Under the pieces are notes generated by a model. That model did not search any database. It was not told where the DNA came from and worked only from the letters and a program-made list of their open reading frames with translations. A DNA stretch of 54,382 bases from Nemertoderma westbladi. Taxonomy: Eukaryota; Xenacoelomorpha; Nemertodermatida; Nemertodermatidae. Location: assembly GCA_032718475.1 (NCBI GenBank), contig JAUCBJ010003563.1:1-54382 (forward strand). The letters are read 5' to 3'. A program made the position numbers and the translations under genes. Below, in pieces: positions 12,101-22,529 of this stretch (within the stretch, counting starts at the first letter, position 1; each line of letters starts with the position of its first letter).

Positions 12101-15100
12101 GGCAAGAATTTATGCGGCAGTTCCTGCTGTATGGACATGTGTTAACCGCAGAAGAAATTGAAGCGAATGCTGAGGAAGGTGTGCCGGAGACACCTCCTAC
12201 ACTCGATAAATATAAAGAACAAATAGATGTCTATGAAACATTATACACCGAAGTAGAAGCAATCGACGGAACAAATGTGATGGATCAATGGCTACGAATT
12301 GATGCTCGACCATTTCGTCAAGCCTTATTGAATGTAATAAAACGATGGAGTTTGATGTTTAAACAACACCTTGTTGACCACATAACTAACAGCCTTGCAG
12401 ATCTTGAGGCGTTTATCAAGGTTTCTAATGCTGGTCTAAGTAAACCAGTTCATGAGGGCGAGTATAATGAGTTAGTGGAATGCATGGCCCATCTAATGGC
12501 TGTCAAGGAAAGACAAGCTGCAACTGATGAAATGTTTGAACCATTAAAACAGACTATAGAGCTTTTAAAGACATATGGCCAGGAGATGTCGGACCATGTA
12601 CACACCCAATTGCAGGAGCTGCCTGAACAATGGGCAAATAACAAAAAGATTGCAGTAACATGCAAACAGGCAGTGGCTCCACTCCAAGCCAATGAGGTTG
12701 CAATTGTTAGAAGGAAATGTGCTTCCTATGATGTAAAACAGCATGAGTTAAGGGAGAGATTCCGACAGGAAGCGCCTTTAAGATATTCCACAGCACATCC
12801 ATATGCAATGCTAGATAAAGAGCATCTCATTATCAGGGATATGGAAATAGAAATGTCCGCATTACAAGAATCAGCAAATTTATTTGAAGTTAATGTTCCA
12901 GAATATAAGCAACTGAAGCAATGCCGAAAAGAAGTTGTTTTGCTTAAAAGGCTTTGGGATATGGTTAATTTGGTTAATTCATCACTTGATGAGTGGAAAA
13001 CAACATTATGGGCGGAAATAAATGTAGAATTTATGGAAATGGAGTGTAAGAAGTTCGCAAAAGATATTCGTCTATTGGATAAAGAGATGAGAGCATGGGA
13101 TACCTATTCTGGTGTAGAAAATTCCGTTAAAAATATGTTGACATCACTGCGAGCTGTCAGTGACTTGCAAAATCCTGCAATAAGGGAAAGGCATTGGCAA
13201 CAGTTAATGCAGGCTACTCAAGTGAAATTTGTAATGGATGACACTACAACTTTAGCTGATTTACTGGCTTTGAATCTACATGAATATGAGGATGAAGTTA
13301 GAAATATTGTTGACAAAGCTGTGAAAGAGAGTGGTATGGAAAAGGTTCTTGGAGAACTTGATAATACTTGGGTAAACTTAGAATTTGAGTATGAGGAACA
13401 CCCTAGAACTCAAATTCAGTTATTAAAGGTTAGTGAAGAATTAATAGAGACTTTAGAAGACAATCAAGTCCAACTACAGAATATGATGACTTCGAAATAC
13501 ATTGCTCATTTCCTGGACCAAGTAAGTTATTGGCAAGGAAAGTTGTCAATGGCTGATCAAGTGATAGGAATTTGGATGGAAGTCCAACGAACCTGGAACC
13601 ACTTGGAATCAATCTTCATTGGTTCTGATGACATAAGGAAACAGTTGCCTGAAGACTCAAAACGGTTTGATAGTGTTGATACTGATTTTAAGGAGTTAGT
13701 TGATGGGATGAGTAAAACGCCAAATGTTGTGGAAGGTACAAATAAAGGAGGGCTCTATGAGAAGCTGGAGAATTTGCAAGGCCAACTCGTACTATGTGAA
13801 AAAGCTCTTGCCGAATATTTAGAAACAAAGCGTCTCGCATTCCCACGATTCTACTTTATTTCCCCCGCAGATCTACTTGACATTCTATCACAAGGCAACA
13901 GTCCAAGATTAGTCGCAAAACATCTGGCGAAATTGTTTGATAATATGGGCGATTTGGAATTCACCACAAAGGATTCTAAGACAGCCAAAGGGATGTTTTC
14001 AAAGGAAAAAGAATATGTAGCATTTGATAAAACCTGTGAGTGCACAGGTCCGGTTGAAAACTGGCTAAATTCTGTTCAAGATTCGATGAGATCAACTGTC
14101 AGACACTGGATGACTGATGCGGTCATTTCATATGAGGAGAAACCAAGAGAACAATGGTTGTTCGATTTTTGTGCTCAGGTTGCATTAACCACAACCCAGA
14201 TATGGTGGACAACTGAAGTTAATATAGCATTTGGCCGATTGGAGGAAGGGTATGAGAATTCAATGAAAGATTACAACAAAAAGCAAGTCACTCAACTAAC
14301 TCATTTAATTAATCTGCTACTTGGAAACCTAACTAAAGGTGATCGGCAGAAAATTATGACGATTTGCACAATCGATGTCCATGCTAGAGATGTCATTGCT
14401 AAATTAATCACGTTGAAGGTTGATAACAGTCAGGCTTTTACTTGGTTATCACAATTGAGACACCGATGGGACGATGAGGAGAAACATTGTTATGCCAATA
14501 TTTGCGATGCTTGTTTCAAATATAGTTATGAGTACTTAGGTAACACACCACGTCTGGTTATTACACCACTCACTGACAGATGTTACATTACACTGACTCA
14601 AGCACTTCATCTAACTATGAGTGGAGCGCCAGCTGGTCCAGCTGGAACAGGTAAAACTGAAACCACAAAGGATTTGGGCAGAGCTTTGGCAATTATGGTC
14701 TATGTATTCAATTGCTCGGACCAAATGGATTACAAGAGTTGTGGTAACATCTACAAGGGTCTCAGTCAGACCGGTGCTTGGGGGTGTTTCGACGAGTTTA
14801 ACCGAATATCCGTGGAGGTCTTGTCTGTCATAGCTGTTCAGGTGAAATCTATTCAAGATGCGATTCGTGACAAAAAGTCGATATTTAATTTCCAGGGTGA
14901 AACAATTTCACTAGTTCCAACAGTTGGTATATTCATAACCATGAACCCAGGTTACGCTGGGAGAGCCGAACTCCCAGAGAATCTAAAGGCATTGTTTAGA
15001 CCATGTGCTATGGTTGTACCTGACTTTGAATTAATTTGCGAAATTATGTTGGTGGCAGAGGCATTTTTTGAAGCTAGGCTATTAGCTAGAAAGTTTATCA

Positions 15101-18100
15101 CACTATATACATTATGCAGAGAGTTGTTAAGTAAACAAGACCATTATGATTGGGGTTTGCGAGCTATAAAATCTGTATTAGTGGTTGCCGGGGCTTTGAA
15201 ACGTAGTGACCCAACAAGACCCGAAGACCAGGTTCTTATGAGAGCCCTCCGAGATTTTAATGTTCCCAAAATTGTCACAGAAGATATGGCGATTTTCATG
15301 GGTTTAATAGGTGATCTATTTCCAGCCTTGGATGTACCGAGAAAGAGGAATCCTGATCTTGAAAAACAAATAAAACAAACAGTATTAGATAATAAATTAC
15401 AGCCGGAAGATAACTTTATACTGAAAATAGTTCAGTTGGAGGAATTACTAGAAGTACGTCACTCCGTTTTTGTTCTCGGCAATGCAGGAACAGGAAAATC
15501 CCAAGTAATTAAATCCCTACACAACACCTATAAAGCACAGAAGAAGAAAGCAATTATGCAGGATATTAACCCTAAAGCAATTGTTGCTGATGAACTATTC
15601 GGTTGCATTAATCCGGCCACTAGAGAATGGAAAGACGGCGTATTCTCCATAGCGATGAGAGATTTGGCCAATCTTACACACGATGGTCCAAAGTGGATTG
15701 TTTTGGATGGTGATATTGATCCCATGTGGATTGAGTCCCTAAATACTGTAATGGATGACAATAAAGTATTAACACTGGCTAGCAATGAACGTATTGCTCT
15801 TTCTAACAGCATGAGATTACTTTTTGAAATTGGTCACTTAAAAACAGCAACACCTGCGACAGTATCTCGTGCCGGCATTCTATTTCTTAACCCTCAAGAC
15901 TTGGGGTGGAATCCGGTTGTACAGAGTTGGATAGATGCCAGAGAGGTTCAATCAGAGAAAGCTAATCTTACCATTTTATTTGATAAGTATGTCCCCCCAG
16001 CCCTAGATTGCCTAAAATTCAGGTTCAAAAAAATTACACCAATATCTGAATCTTCACATATTATGATGCTGTTGTATTTACTCAATGTTCTGCTAACTCC
16101 AGAAAATACACCACCTGATTGCCCCAAAGAACTATACGAACTTTATTTTGCCTTTGCTTGTGTGTGGGCCTTTGGGTCGACAATGTTTCAAGATCAACTC
16201 GTCGATTACCGAGTGGAATTCTCCAAATGGTGGACAAATGAATTTAAAACGATAAAATTCCCCTCACAGGGGACAGTATTTGATTATTTCATCGACACTG
16301 AAAATAAGAAACTGGAACCATGGACAAAAATAATTGACCCATTTGAACACGATCCTGATATCCCACTATCTGCGCTTTTAGTGAATACAGCTGAGACAAC
16401 ACGAGTTAGGTACTTCATGGACCTTCTCATGAAAGAACGTCGGCCAGTTATGCTCGTTGGTAGCGCAGGTTCAGGTAAGACTATGGTTATCAATGACAAA
16501 CTCCAATCTCTAAATCCTGATGAATATGTTATTCAAAATGTGCCCTTCAACTTCTACACAACAAGTGCCATGTTGCAAGGGGTACTGGAGAAAAAATTAG
16601 AGAAAAAAGCTGGTCGCAATTATGGACCCCCTGGTGCAAAGAAAATGGTGTATTTTATTGATGATATGAACATGCCAGAGGTTGATACATATTTTACAGT
16701 TCAGCCACATACACTGCTGCGTCAGCACATGGATTACAGTCATTGGTACGACCGTCAAAAACTCACCATCAAAGATATTCACAATGTTCAATATGTGTCT
16801 TGCATGAATCCCACGGCAGGTAGTTTCACCATCAATTCAAGACTTCAACGCCATTTCTCAGTGTTTGCTGTGAGTTTTCCAGGACAGGATGCCCTTTATA
16901 CTATATACAGCAGCATACTCTCAGGTCATTTCACTGTGAACAATTTCCCACCACACATAATCAAGGCAACACCGAATATCACAAACGCTGTGTTGGGAAT
17001 GCACCAGAAAATAGCATCAACTTTCCTTCCCACCGCTATCAAATTTCACTATATTTTTAATCTGAGAGACTTAACAAACGTATTTCAGGGATTCCTTTTC
17101 TCATCGCCTGAGTGCATAAAAACGCCAATGGACATCGGCCGAATTTGGCTCCATGAAATGGATCGTGTTTACTGTGATAAACTAGTGGATGAAGCTGATG
17201 GAGAGTTGTACAACAAACTTCGGATGGAACAGGGCAAGAAATACTTTGAGGACTTAAATGAGGATGAATTGTTTGCGAAGCCTTTAATTTATACACATTT
17301 CGCAACAGGTATAGGGGAACCGAAATATATGCCCATTGTAGCCTGGAAAGACCTTCTTAAACTATTGCAAGATGCCCTAGACAGTTATAATGAATTGAAC
17401 GCCGTTATGAATCTCGTGCTGTTTGAGGATGCTATGAGTCACATATGCCGCATAAACAGGATTATCGAATCCCCAAGAGGCAATGCTTTGCTTGTTGGCG
17501 TTGGGGGTTCAGGGAAACAATCTCTCTCGAGGTTAAGTGCCTACATTAGTAGTTTGGAACCGTTCCAAATTGTTCTGCGAAAAGGATATATGCTTGCAGA
17601 CTTGCGAATAGATCTTGCTGCTCTTTACCAGAAAGCTGGTGTAAAGAATCTTGGCATTGTTTTCCTTATGACTGACGCACAGGTTGCCGATGAAGGATTC
17701 TTAGTTTTAATCAATGACTTGCTGGCATCAGGAGAAATTCCCGATCTGTTTTCAGATGATGAAACACAAAATATAATAGGAGCTATGCGACCAGAAGTAA
17801 AATCAATTGGACTCCCTGATACCATTGAGAACTGCTGGCGATTTTTCATCGATAGAGTGAGACGCAACCTGAAGGTGGTACTTTGCTTTTCGCCCGTTGG
17901 ATCCACGTTGAGAGTGCGTGCAAGGAAATTTCCTGCTGTAGTAAACTGTTCGCAAATAGACATGTTCCACGAGTGGCCCCAAGAGGCGCTAATCAGTGTA
18001 AGCCGTCGGTTCTTGGCTGATTTAGATCTATTGGAAGACGATGTGAAAAATTCCGTATCGGATTTCATGTCATATGTCCATACCAGCGTTAATGAAATGA

Positions 18101-21100
18101 GTAAAACTTACTTACAAAATGAAAAAAGATACAATTACACAACCCCGAAGAGCTTCTTAGAACAAATCGCTCTTTACAGAAACCTTCTTGGCACGAAACA
18201 TAAAGAGTTGATTGCAAAAATGGAACGGTTAGAAAATGGGTTACAGAAACTGGAAAGCACCGCATCACAAGTGGATGATCTCAAAGAAAAGCTTGCAGCA
18301 CAAGAAATCGAGCTTGGGCAAAAGAATGAAGATGCTGATAAATTAATTCAAGTTGTTGGTAGAGAAACTGAAATTGTTTCCAAGGAAAAGGGAATTGCCG
18401 ATGAAGAGGAAGCTAAGGTTCAGGTGATTACCGAAGATGTTGGCGTAAAAGCAAAGGCATGTGAAGAAGATCTTGCGAAGGCTGAACCTGCCTTAAGGGC
18501 GGCACAGGAAGCTTTGAACACACTAAACAAAGGTAACTTGACGGAGTTGAAGTCGTTTGGTAGTCCGCCACCTGCAGTAGTTAATGTTGTTGCAGGTGTG
18601 ATGGTATTAATTTTGGGAGGTACTTCCGGGAAAGTCCCTAAAGATAGGAGCTGGAAAGCTGGTAAGGTTATGATGGGAAAGGTTGACGATTTTCTCAACA
18701 GTCTTATTTATTATGATAAAGAGCACATTCACGATAATGCAGTTAAAGCAATGAAGCCTTATGTTAGTGATCCAGAATTTGATCCTGAGTTTATTCGTAG
18801 TAAATCGTTGGCTGCAGCTGGGTTGTGTTCGTGGGCGATTAACATCATTAAGTTTTATGAGGTTTACTGTTTCGTAGAGCCCAAGCGATTGTCTCTGGAA
18901 GCTGCCAATGCCGAGCTCAATGCTGCTCAAGATAAGCTGGCAAAGATCAAAGAAAAAATTTCTGAATTAGACGAAAGTTTAGGGAAACTGACAGCTGAGT
19001 TTGAGCATGCCACTTCAGAAAAGTTGAAGTGCCAACAGCAAGCTGATGCAACTGCCCTAACAATTAACTTGGCTAACCGTCTTGTTGGTGGTTTGGCATC
19101 TGAAAAGGTAAGATGGGGAGAATCCGTAAGAATGTTTAAGGAACAAGCAATAACACTACCCGGTGACATTTTAACTATTACAGCTTTTGTTTCGTACGTC
19201 GGTTGCTTCACTAAAACGTATCGAACAGAGTTGACTGATAATAATTGGACGCCGTTCCTCAAGGCCCAGGCCGTTCAAATTCCCCGCACACCCAATCTAG
19301 ATCCCCTTACAATGTTGACTGATGGTGCATCTATAGCAACGTGGAACAACGAAGGTCTTCCAAATGACCGAATGTCCATTGAAAATGCAACAATCCTTGT
19401 CAATGCCGAAAGGTGGCCACTTATTATAGACCCCCAACTCCAAGGTATCAAATGGATGAAAACAAGGTATGGGGATGCATTAAAACTTGTGCGACTGGGT
19501 CAACGAGGTTATTTAGATGTTGTTGAAAGAGCAATTTCTAATGGAGATGTTGTACTTTTTGAAAATATTGGAGAAAACGTTGACCCTGTTCTTGACCCCC
19601 TTCTTGGCCGGAACACCATAAAAAAGGGTACGGCAATCAAGATGGGTGACAAGGAAGTTGAGTATAACAAAGATTTCAGATTAATTTTGCACACCAAATT
19701 GGCCAATCCCCATTACAAACCCGAAATGCAGGCTCAGACTACATTGATAAACTTTACAGTAACAATTGATGGTCTTGAAGATCAATTACTGGCCGAAGTA
19801 GTTAAATCAGAGAGACCAGATTTAGAAGAGTTAAAGGTGCAACTCACACTGCAGCAAAACCAGTTTAAGATAACATTGAAGGAGTTGGAAGACAGTCTGT
19901 TAGCACGATTGTCAGCCGCTGGGGGCAATTTCTTGGGAGACACGGAATTAGTTGAGAATCTTGAAACAACAAAGAAAACCGCTCAGGAAATAGAAGAAAA
20001 GGTGAAATTAGCTGAAGTAACAGAAGTGGAAATCAATGAAGCAAGAGAGCACTATCGGCCTGCAGGGGCCCGGGGCTCTTTACTCTACTTTATTCTCAAC
20101 GATCTTAACAAAATAAACCCACTCTACCAATTTTCTCTAAAGGCATTCAACGTTGTATTTAATGTTGCCTTTGAAAGAGCCGAACAATCGGAGGAAGTTA
20201 AGGTCAGAATCATCAATCTTATAGACTCCATCACCTACAGTGTATTTAACTACACTAGTAGAGGTCTCTTTGAAAAAGATAAACTTATATTTTCTACACA
20301 GTGTGTATTCCAGATTTTACTTCATAGTAAAGAGATTGCGAAGCCGGAACTTGATTTCCTATTGCGATTTCCTGCAAAGGCTGATATGACGTCACCCGTG
20401 GATTTCTTGGCCAATCATAGTTGGGGTGCTATAAAAGCATTGTCTGACATGGAGGAGTTTAATAATCTGGATAGAGATATTGAGGGTTCAGCTAAACGAT
20501 GGAAAAAATTCGTTGAATCAGAAACTCCGGAAAATGAAAAATTCCCCCAAGAGTGGAAGAACAAGACGAGTTTGCAGAAGTTGTGCATAATGCGATGTTT
20601 GAGACCAGATCGGATGACCTACGCATGTACAGGTTTTGTAGAAGAAAAATTAGGGAGCAAATATGTTGAAGCTCGTTCAATAGAATTTGCCACATCGTTT
20701 GATGAGTCGGGACCTGCGACTCCTATGTTTTTTACGCTCTCGCCAGGTGTCGATCCTCTCAAAGATGTTGAAGCACATGGCAAGAAACTAGGGTTTACTT
20801 TGGATTCTGGGAAATTCCACAATGTATCGTTGGGTCAAGGTCAAGAAATAGTGGCGGAAAACAGCCTGGACCGTGCTTCACAAGAAGGTCACTGGGTCAT
20901 TCTGCAGAATGTGCATTTAGTTGCAAAGTGGCTGCCAATATTGGAGAAAAAGTTGGAGCAATACTCGGAGGGTTCGCATGACGATTACAGGGTGTTTATA
21001 AGTGCAGAGCCGGCCCCAACACCAGAATCACATATAATTCCACAGGGAATCTTGGAAAACGCCATTAAAATAACAAACGAACCACCAACAGGAATGAAAC

Positions 21101-22491
21101 CGAACATCAGAAAAAGTATGGACAACTTCAATCAAGACACCATGGAAATGTGCGCTAAAGAGGCCGAATTCAAAACCATATGGTTTGCCCTCAATTACTT
21201 CCATGCCGTTATATTGGAACGGAGAAAGTTTGGAGCTCAAGGTTGGAACAGGTCTTACCCATTCAACGACGGTGATCTTACAATCAGCGTCAACGTTCTC
21301 TACAATTACCTCGAAAATAACAACAAAGTCCCGTGGGAGGATCTCAGGTACCTATTCGGTGAGATTATGTACGGAGGGCACATCACAGACGACTGGGACA
21401 GGAGGTTGTGTCGCACTTATCTGGAGGAGTACATCAACCCGGAACTCGTCGACGGAGAGTTGGCTCTCGCCCCGGGATTCCTCACCCCGCCGAATTCCGA
21501 TTTCAACGGATACCACACGTACGTGCTCGAGAACATGCCGGCGGAGTCGCCCAATCTCTACGGAATGCATCCGAATGCGGAGATAAACTTCCTCACGCAG
21601 ACTTCGGATGCGATGTTCCATACGGTACTGGAGATGCAGCCGAGGGACACTGGTGGAGGAGCTGGTGGTGTAGTCAGCAAGGATGAGAAGGTCAAACAGA
21701 TACTCGACGATATCATGGAGCGCCTACCCGAGGAGTTTAATATGGTCGAGATCATGGGTAAAGTCGAAGATAAGACGCCATACGTGGTGGTAGCCTTCCA
21801 GGAGTGCGACCGAATGAATACACTAACCAATGAAATGAAACGAACACTGAAGGAGTTAGACCTAGGACTGAAAGGCGAGTTGACGATAACATCCGATATG
21901 GAGGATTTATCGAACTCGTTGTACCTCGACGTGATCCCGGAGGTGTGGAACCGACGCGCCTACCCGTCGACCAGCGGTCTCAGTATCTGGTTCGCGGATC
22001 TCCAGCAAAGGATCAAAGAGTTAGAGAATTGGACCACGGATCTCAGCATGCCTAATACCATGTGGTTGGGCGGCCTCTTCAACCCGCAGTCCTTCCTCAC
22101 CGCCATTATGCAGTCGTTGGCTCGTAAGAACGAGTGGCCGCTGGATAAGATGGCTCTATCGTGTGACGTCACCAAAAAGAATCGCGAGGATTTTGGGTCT
22201 CCCCCGCGAGAGGGCGCCTACGTCTTCGGGTTGTTTATGGAGGGCGCGAGATGGGACATACAGACTGGGGTTATCAGCGAATCGAAACTGAAAGAATTAA
22301 CACCTGCGATGCCTATAATATTCGTAAAAGCACTTCCATTAGATAAGTTGGAGACGCGTAACATGTACGGCTGTCCGGTCTACAAGACGAAGATAAGAGG
22401 ACCGACATTTGTCTGGACATTTAATCTGAAGACGAAGGAGAAAGCGAGTAAATGGATTGTTGCCGGAGTAGCCTTGTTGCTAAGCGTTTAA
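9109..22491 (+). CDS. DNAH9/11/17: axonemal outer-arm dynein beta-type heavy chain, single exon
   Basis: A motor ATPase of ciliary and flagellar outer arms that drives microtubule sliding. At 4460 residues it has the length of complete beta-class chains (about 4.46-4.5 thousand). Order: tail DHC_N1 about 190-780, linker about 1270-1690, AAA1 with GPAGTGKT at 1843-1850 and CFDEF at 1893-1897, AAA2 with GNAGTGKS at 2124-2131, AAA3 with GSAGSGKT at 2451-2458 and FIDDMNMP at 2516-2523, AAA4 with GVGGSGKQ at 2797-2804. Then a coiled-coil stalk about 3030-3380 around a microtubule-binding domain at about 3146-3265, AAA5 about 3400, AAA6 about 3925, and the C-terminal domain ending VAGVALLL. All catalytic motifs are intact. 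The ATG has a good context (A at -3, G at +4). No intron interrupts 13,383 nt. The N-terminal segment resembles echinoid beta chain and DNAH9/11/17; which of the three vertebrate paralogues is closest cannot be said. Confidence 0.97.
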   Translation: MGSEAPVDARVDFMSEYTLKSLKVKPDKWAKLINVEENRIMIQDFLDKGQQPALVLVANSAGMLTCGYEWPSQPKTKAVYFIKRSPKDPIPKDSYRSALTYGDLSYMPLDQLAAVVDEVLVPLLSNDNNHEQWPAVVSQDVLRHVHNLKSNVFVVSGKVKGKTLLPLPVGSEKVEECRVDDEKGDFERNIIHAIESVVIEWSHQIHDVLKKDSSQPLLDGLNPTPFYELEFWKSKSTNLECIYDQLRDPKVRKMAELLEKSDSSYFQAFRNIFREVIAALTEAQDINLHLKPLQRHLEDLEQADYAEIIQFIEPLMHVMGLIWGSSKYYCSAPRIIVLLQEVCNQLIELTRNSLDPHEILKGEVEECIERVDHALKVIDAFRDQYNQKKDNISQYFRDGNPVYEWDFHDMLVFARMDGFRNRLRIIRELFETNIEFMKLEKVELGGLKGKMLSAQVVQIFEEFQEYFKIFTDQNYDTLDPTNTEFMNDYFKFKTHVDDLDRRLASIACLGFDDCSNSETVFKMINVFGTLLERPLIKVDFVNKFPLLIDMFCKDLDNAKVIYDKQMKDRQENYAPVHKNLPWVSGQLKWSRELKERISIPYEGFNHVHHPYEESQEAKDMVVKYDEMIALLDNYEVLVYNEWTQSVTEKSNYNLDQPLITRNNETNLISVNFDPQLVSVLREVKYLKILEYEDIPGSANDMFEKNTTYVKFVDNLSLTVGWYNKTRTTAIEVELPLIEEQLQNIDTQLQKAESQLNWKNDSAWEYIQQTSDMVQDLESRLQKSKNNVEKMQTIMAEWCKVPLFERKEGKNETVLNLDDREDRLAKRYGDIKTDAENIHKIVQENLELFKADGSSEMWKNYLDYLDEMVIDGLFKCLESSLNYLLENTDSKTVIASLFLSKLELQMPEMVFVPGLELGDILGLYEIIEGVLLDIYKISTLVPRIAKHRENEDYKADMEDMLDLSDMKQELMERVQNAMAKAIEYRNTFEQYAYLWVDDRQEFMRQFLLYGHVLTAEEIEANAEEGVPETPPTLDKYKEQIDVYETLYTEVEAIDGTNVMDQWLRIDARPFRQALLNVIKRWSLMFKQHLVDHITNSLADLEAFIKVSNAGLSKPVHEGEYNELVECMAHLMAVKERQAATDEMFEPLKQTIELLKTYGQEMSDHVHTQLQELPEQWANNKKIAVTCKQAVAPLQANEVAIVRRKCASYDVKQHELRERFRQEAPLRYSTAHPYAMLDKEHLIIRDMEIEMSALQESANLFEVNVPEYKQLKQCRKEVVLLKRLWDMVNLVNSSLDEWKTTLWAEINVEFMEMECKKFAKDIRLLDKEMRAWDTYSGVENSVKNMLTSLRAVSDLQNPAIRERHWQQLMQATQVKFVMDDTTTLADLLALNLHEYEDEVRNIVDKAVKESGMEKVLGELDNTWVNLEFEYEEHPRTQIQLLKVSEELIETLEDNQVQLQNMMTSKYIAHFLDQVSYWQGKLSMADQVIGIWMEVQRTWNHLESIFIGSDDIRKQLPEDSKRFDSVDTDFKELVDGMSKTPNVVEGTNKGGLYEKLENLQGQLVLCEKALAEYLETKRLAFPRFYFISPADLLDILSQGNSPRLVAKHLAKLFDNMGDLEFTTKDSKTAKGMFSKEKEYVAFDKTCECTGPVENWLNSVQDSMRSTVRHWMTDAVISYEEKPREQWLFDFCAQVALTTTQIWWTTEVNIAFGRLEEGYENSMKDYNKKQVTQLTHLINLLLGNLTKGDRQKIMTICTIDVHARDVIAKLITLKVDNSQAFTWLSQLRHRWDDEEKHCYANICDACFKYSYEYLGNTPRLVITPLTDRCYITLTQALHLTMSGAPAGPAGTGKTETTKDLGRALAIMVYVFNCSDQMDYKSCGNIYKGLSQTGAWGCFDEFNRISVEVLSVIAVQVKSIQDAIRDKKSIFNFQGETISLVPTVGIFITMNPGYAGRAELPENLKALFRPCAMVVPDFELICEIMLVAEAFFEARLLARKFITLYTLCRELLSKQDHYDWGLRAIKSVLVVAGALKRSDPTRPEDQVLMRALRDFNVPKIVTEDMAIFMGLIGDLFPALDVPRKRNPDLEKQIKQTVLDNKLQPEDNFILKIVQLEELLEVRHSVFVLGNAGTGKSQVIKSLHNTYKAQKKKAIMQDINPKAIVADELFGCINPATREWKDGVFSIAMRDLANLTHDGPKWIVLDGDIDPMWIESLNTVMDDNKVLTLASNERIALSNSMRLLFEIGHLKTATPATVSRAGILFLNPQDLGWNPVVQSWIDAREVQSEKANLTILFDKYVPPALDCLKFRFKKITPISESSHIMMLLYLLNVLLTPENTPPDCPKELYELYFAFACVWAFGSTMFQDQLVDYRVEFSKWWTNEFKTIKFPSQGTVFDYFIDTENKKLEPWTKIIDPFEHDPDIPLSALLVNTAETTRVRYFMDLLMKERRPVMLVGSAGSGKTMVINDKLQSLNPDEYVIQNVPFNFYTTSAMLQGVLEKKLEKKAGRNYGPPGAKKMVYFIDDMNMPEVDTYFTVQPHTLLRQHMDYSHWYDRQKLTIKDIHNVQYVSCMNPTAGSFTINSRLQRHFSVFAVSFPGQDALYTIYSSILSGHFTVNNFPPHIIKATPNITNAVLGMHQKIASTFLPTAIKFHYIFNLRDLTNVFQGFLFSSPECIKTPMDIGRIWLHEMDRVYCDKLVDEADGELYNKLRMEQGKKYFEDLNEDELFAKPLIYTHFATGIGEPKYMPIVAWKDLLKLLQDALDSYNELNAVMNLVLFEDAMSHICRINRIIESPRGNALLVGVGGSGKQSLSRLSAYISSLEPFQIVLRKGYMLADLRIDLAALYQKAGVKNLGIVFLMTDAQVADEGFLVLINDLLASGEIPDLFSDDETQNIIGAMRPEVKSIGLPDTIENCWRFFIDRVRRNLKVVLCFSPVGSTLRVRARKFPAVVNCSQIDMFHEWPQEALISVSRRFLADLDLLEDDVKNSVSDFMSYVHTSVNEMSKTYLQNEKRYNYTTPKSFLEQIALYRNLLGTKHKELIAKMERLENGLQKLESTASQVDDLKEKLAAQEIELGQKNEDADKLIQVVGRETEIVSKEKGIADEEEAKVQVITEDVGVKAKACEEDLAKAEPALRAAQEALNTLNKGNLTELKSFGSPPPAVVNVVAGVMVLILGGTSGKVPKDRSWKAGKVMMGKVDDFLNSLIYYDKEHIHDNAVKAMKPYVSDPEFDPEFIRSKSLAAAGLCSWAINIIKFYEVYCFVEPKRLSLEAANAELNAAQDKLAKIKEKISELDESLGKLTAEFEHATSEKLKCQQQADATALTINLANRLVGGLASEKVRWGESVRMFKEQAITLPGDILTITAFVSYVGCFTKTYRTELTDNNWTPFLKAQAVQIPRTPNLDPLTMLTDGASIATWNNEGLPNDRMSIENATILVNAERWPLIIDPQLQGIKWMKTRYGDALKLVRLGQRGYLDVVERAISNGDVVLFENIGENVDPVLDPLLGRNTIKKGTAIKMGDKEVEYNKDFRLILHTKLANPHYKPEMQAQTTLINFTVTIDGLEDQLLAEVVKSERPDLEELKVQLTLQQNQFKITLKELEDSLLARLSAAGGNFLGDTELVENLETTKKTAQEIEEKVKLAEVTEVEINEAREHYRPAGARGSLLYFILNDLNKINPLYQFSLKAFNVVFNVAFERAEQSEEVKVRIINLIDSITYSVFNYTSRGLFEKDKLIFSTQCVFQILLHSKEIAKPELDFLLRFPAKADMTSPVDFLANHSWGAIKALSDMEEFNNLDRDIEGSAKRWKKFVESETPENEKFPQEWKNKTSLQKLCIMRCLRPDRMTYACTGFVEEKLGSKYVEARSIEFATSFDESGPATPMFFTLSPGVDPLKDVEAHGKKLGFTLDSGKFHNVSLGQGQEIVAENSLDRASQEGHWVILQNVHLVAKWLPILEKKLEQYSEGSHDDYRVFISAEPAPTPESHIIPQGILENAIKITNEPPTGMKPNIRKSMDNFNQDTMEMCAKEAEFKTIWFALNYFHAVILERRKFGAQGWNRSYPFNDGDLTISVNVLYNYLENNNKVPWEDLRYLFGEIMYGGHITDDWDRRLCRTYLEEYINPELVDGELALAPGFLTPPNSDFNGYHTYVLENMPAESPNLYGMHPNAEINFLTQTSDAMFHTVLEMQPRDTGGGAGGVVSKDEKVKQILDDIMERLPEEFNMVEIMGKVEDKTPYVVVAFQECDRMNTLTNEMKRTLKELDLGLKGELTITSDMEDLSNSLYLDVIPEVWNRRAYPSTSGLSIWFADLQQRIKELENWTTDLSMPNTMWLGGLFNPQSFLTAIMQSLARKNEWPLDKMALSCDVTKKNREDFGSPPREGAYVFGLFMEGARWDIQTGVISESKLKELTPAMPIIFVKALPLDKLETRNMYGCPVYKTKIRGPTFVWTFNLKTKEKASKWIVAGVALLLSV

Positions 22492-22501
22492 AACAATCAA
22501 C

Positions 22502-22507
22502 AATAAA
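22502..22507 (+). promoter_or_regulatory. poly(A) signal AATAAA of the dynein gene
   Basis: AATAAA begins 11 nt after the stop, and a second one follows at about 22512. The implied 3' UTR is only a few tens of bases. Confidence 0.7.
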
Positions 22508-22529
22508 CTCTAATAAAAGTATCAACAGT

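Noticed and set aside
13503-13530. GTAAGT inside the dynein CDS as a possible in-frame intron donor
   Set aside because: It encodes a stretch (QVSYWQGKLS) that is conserved in dynein linkers, so it is coding.
9298-22175. Many short frames on both strands inside the dynein gene
   Set aside because: They are shadows of a conserved coding sequence and show no independent features.
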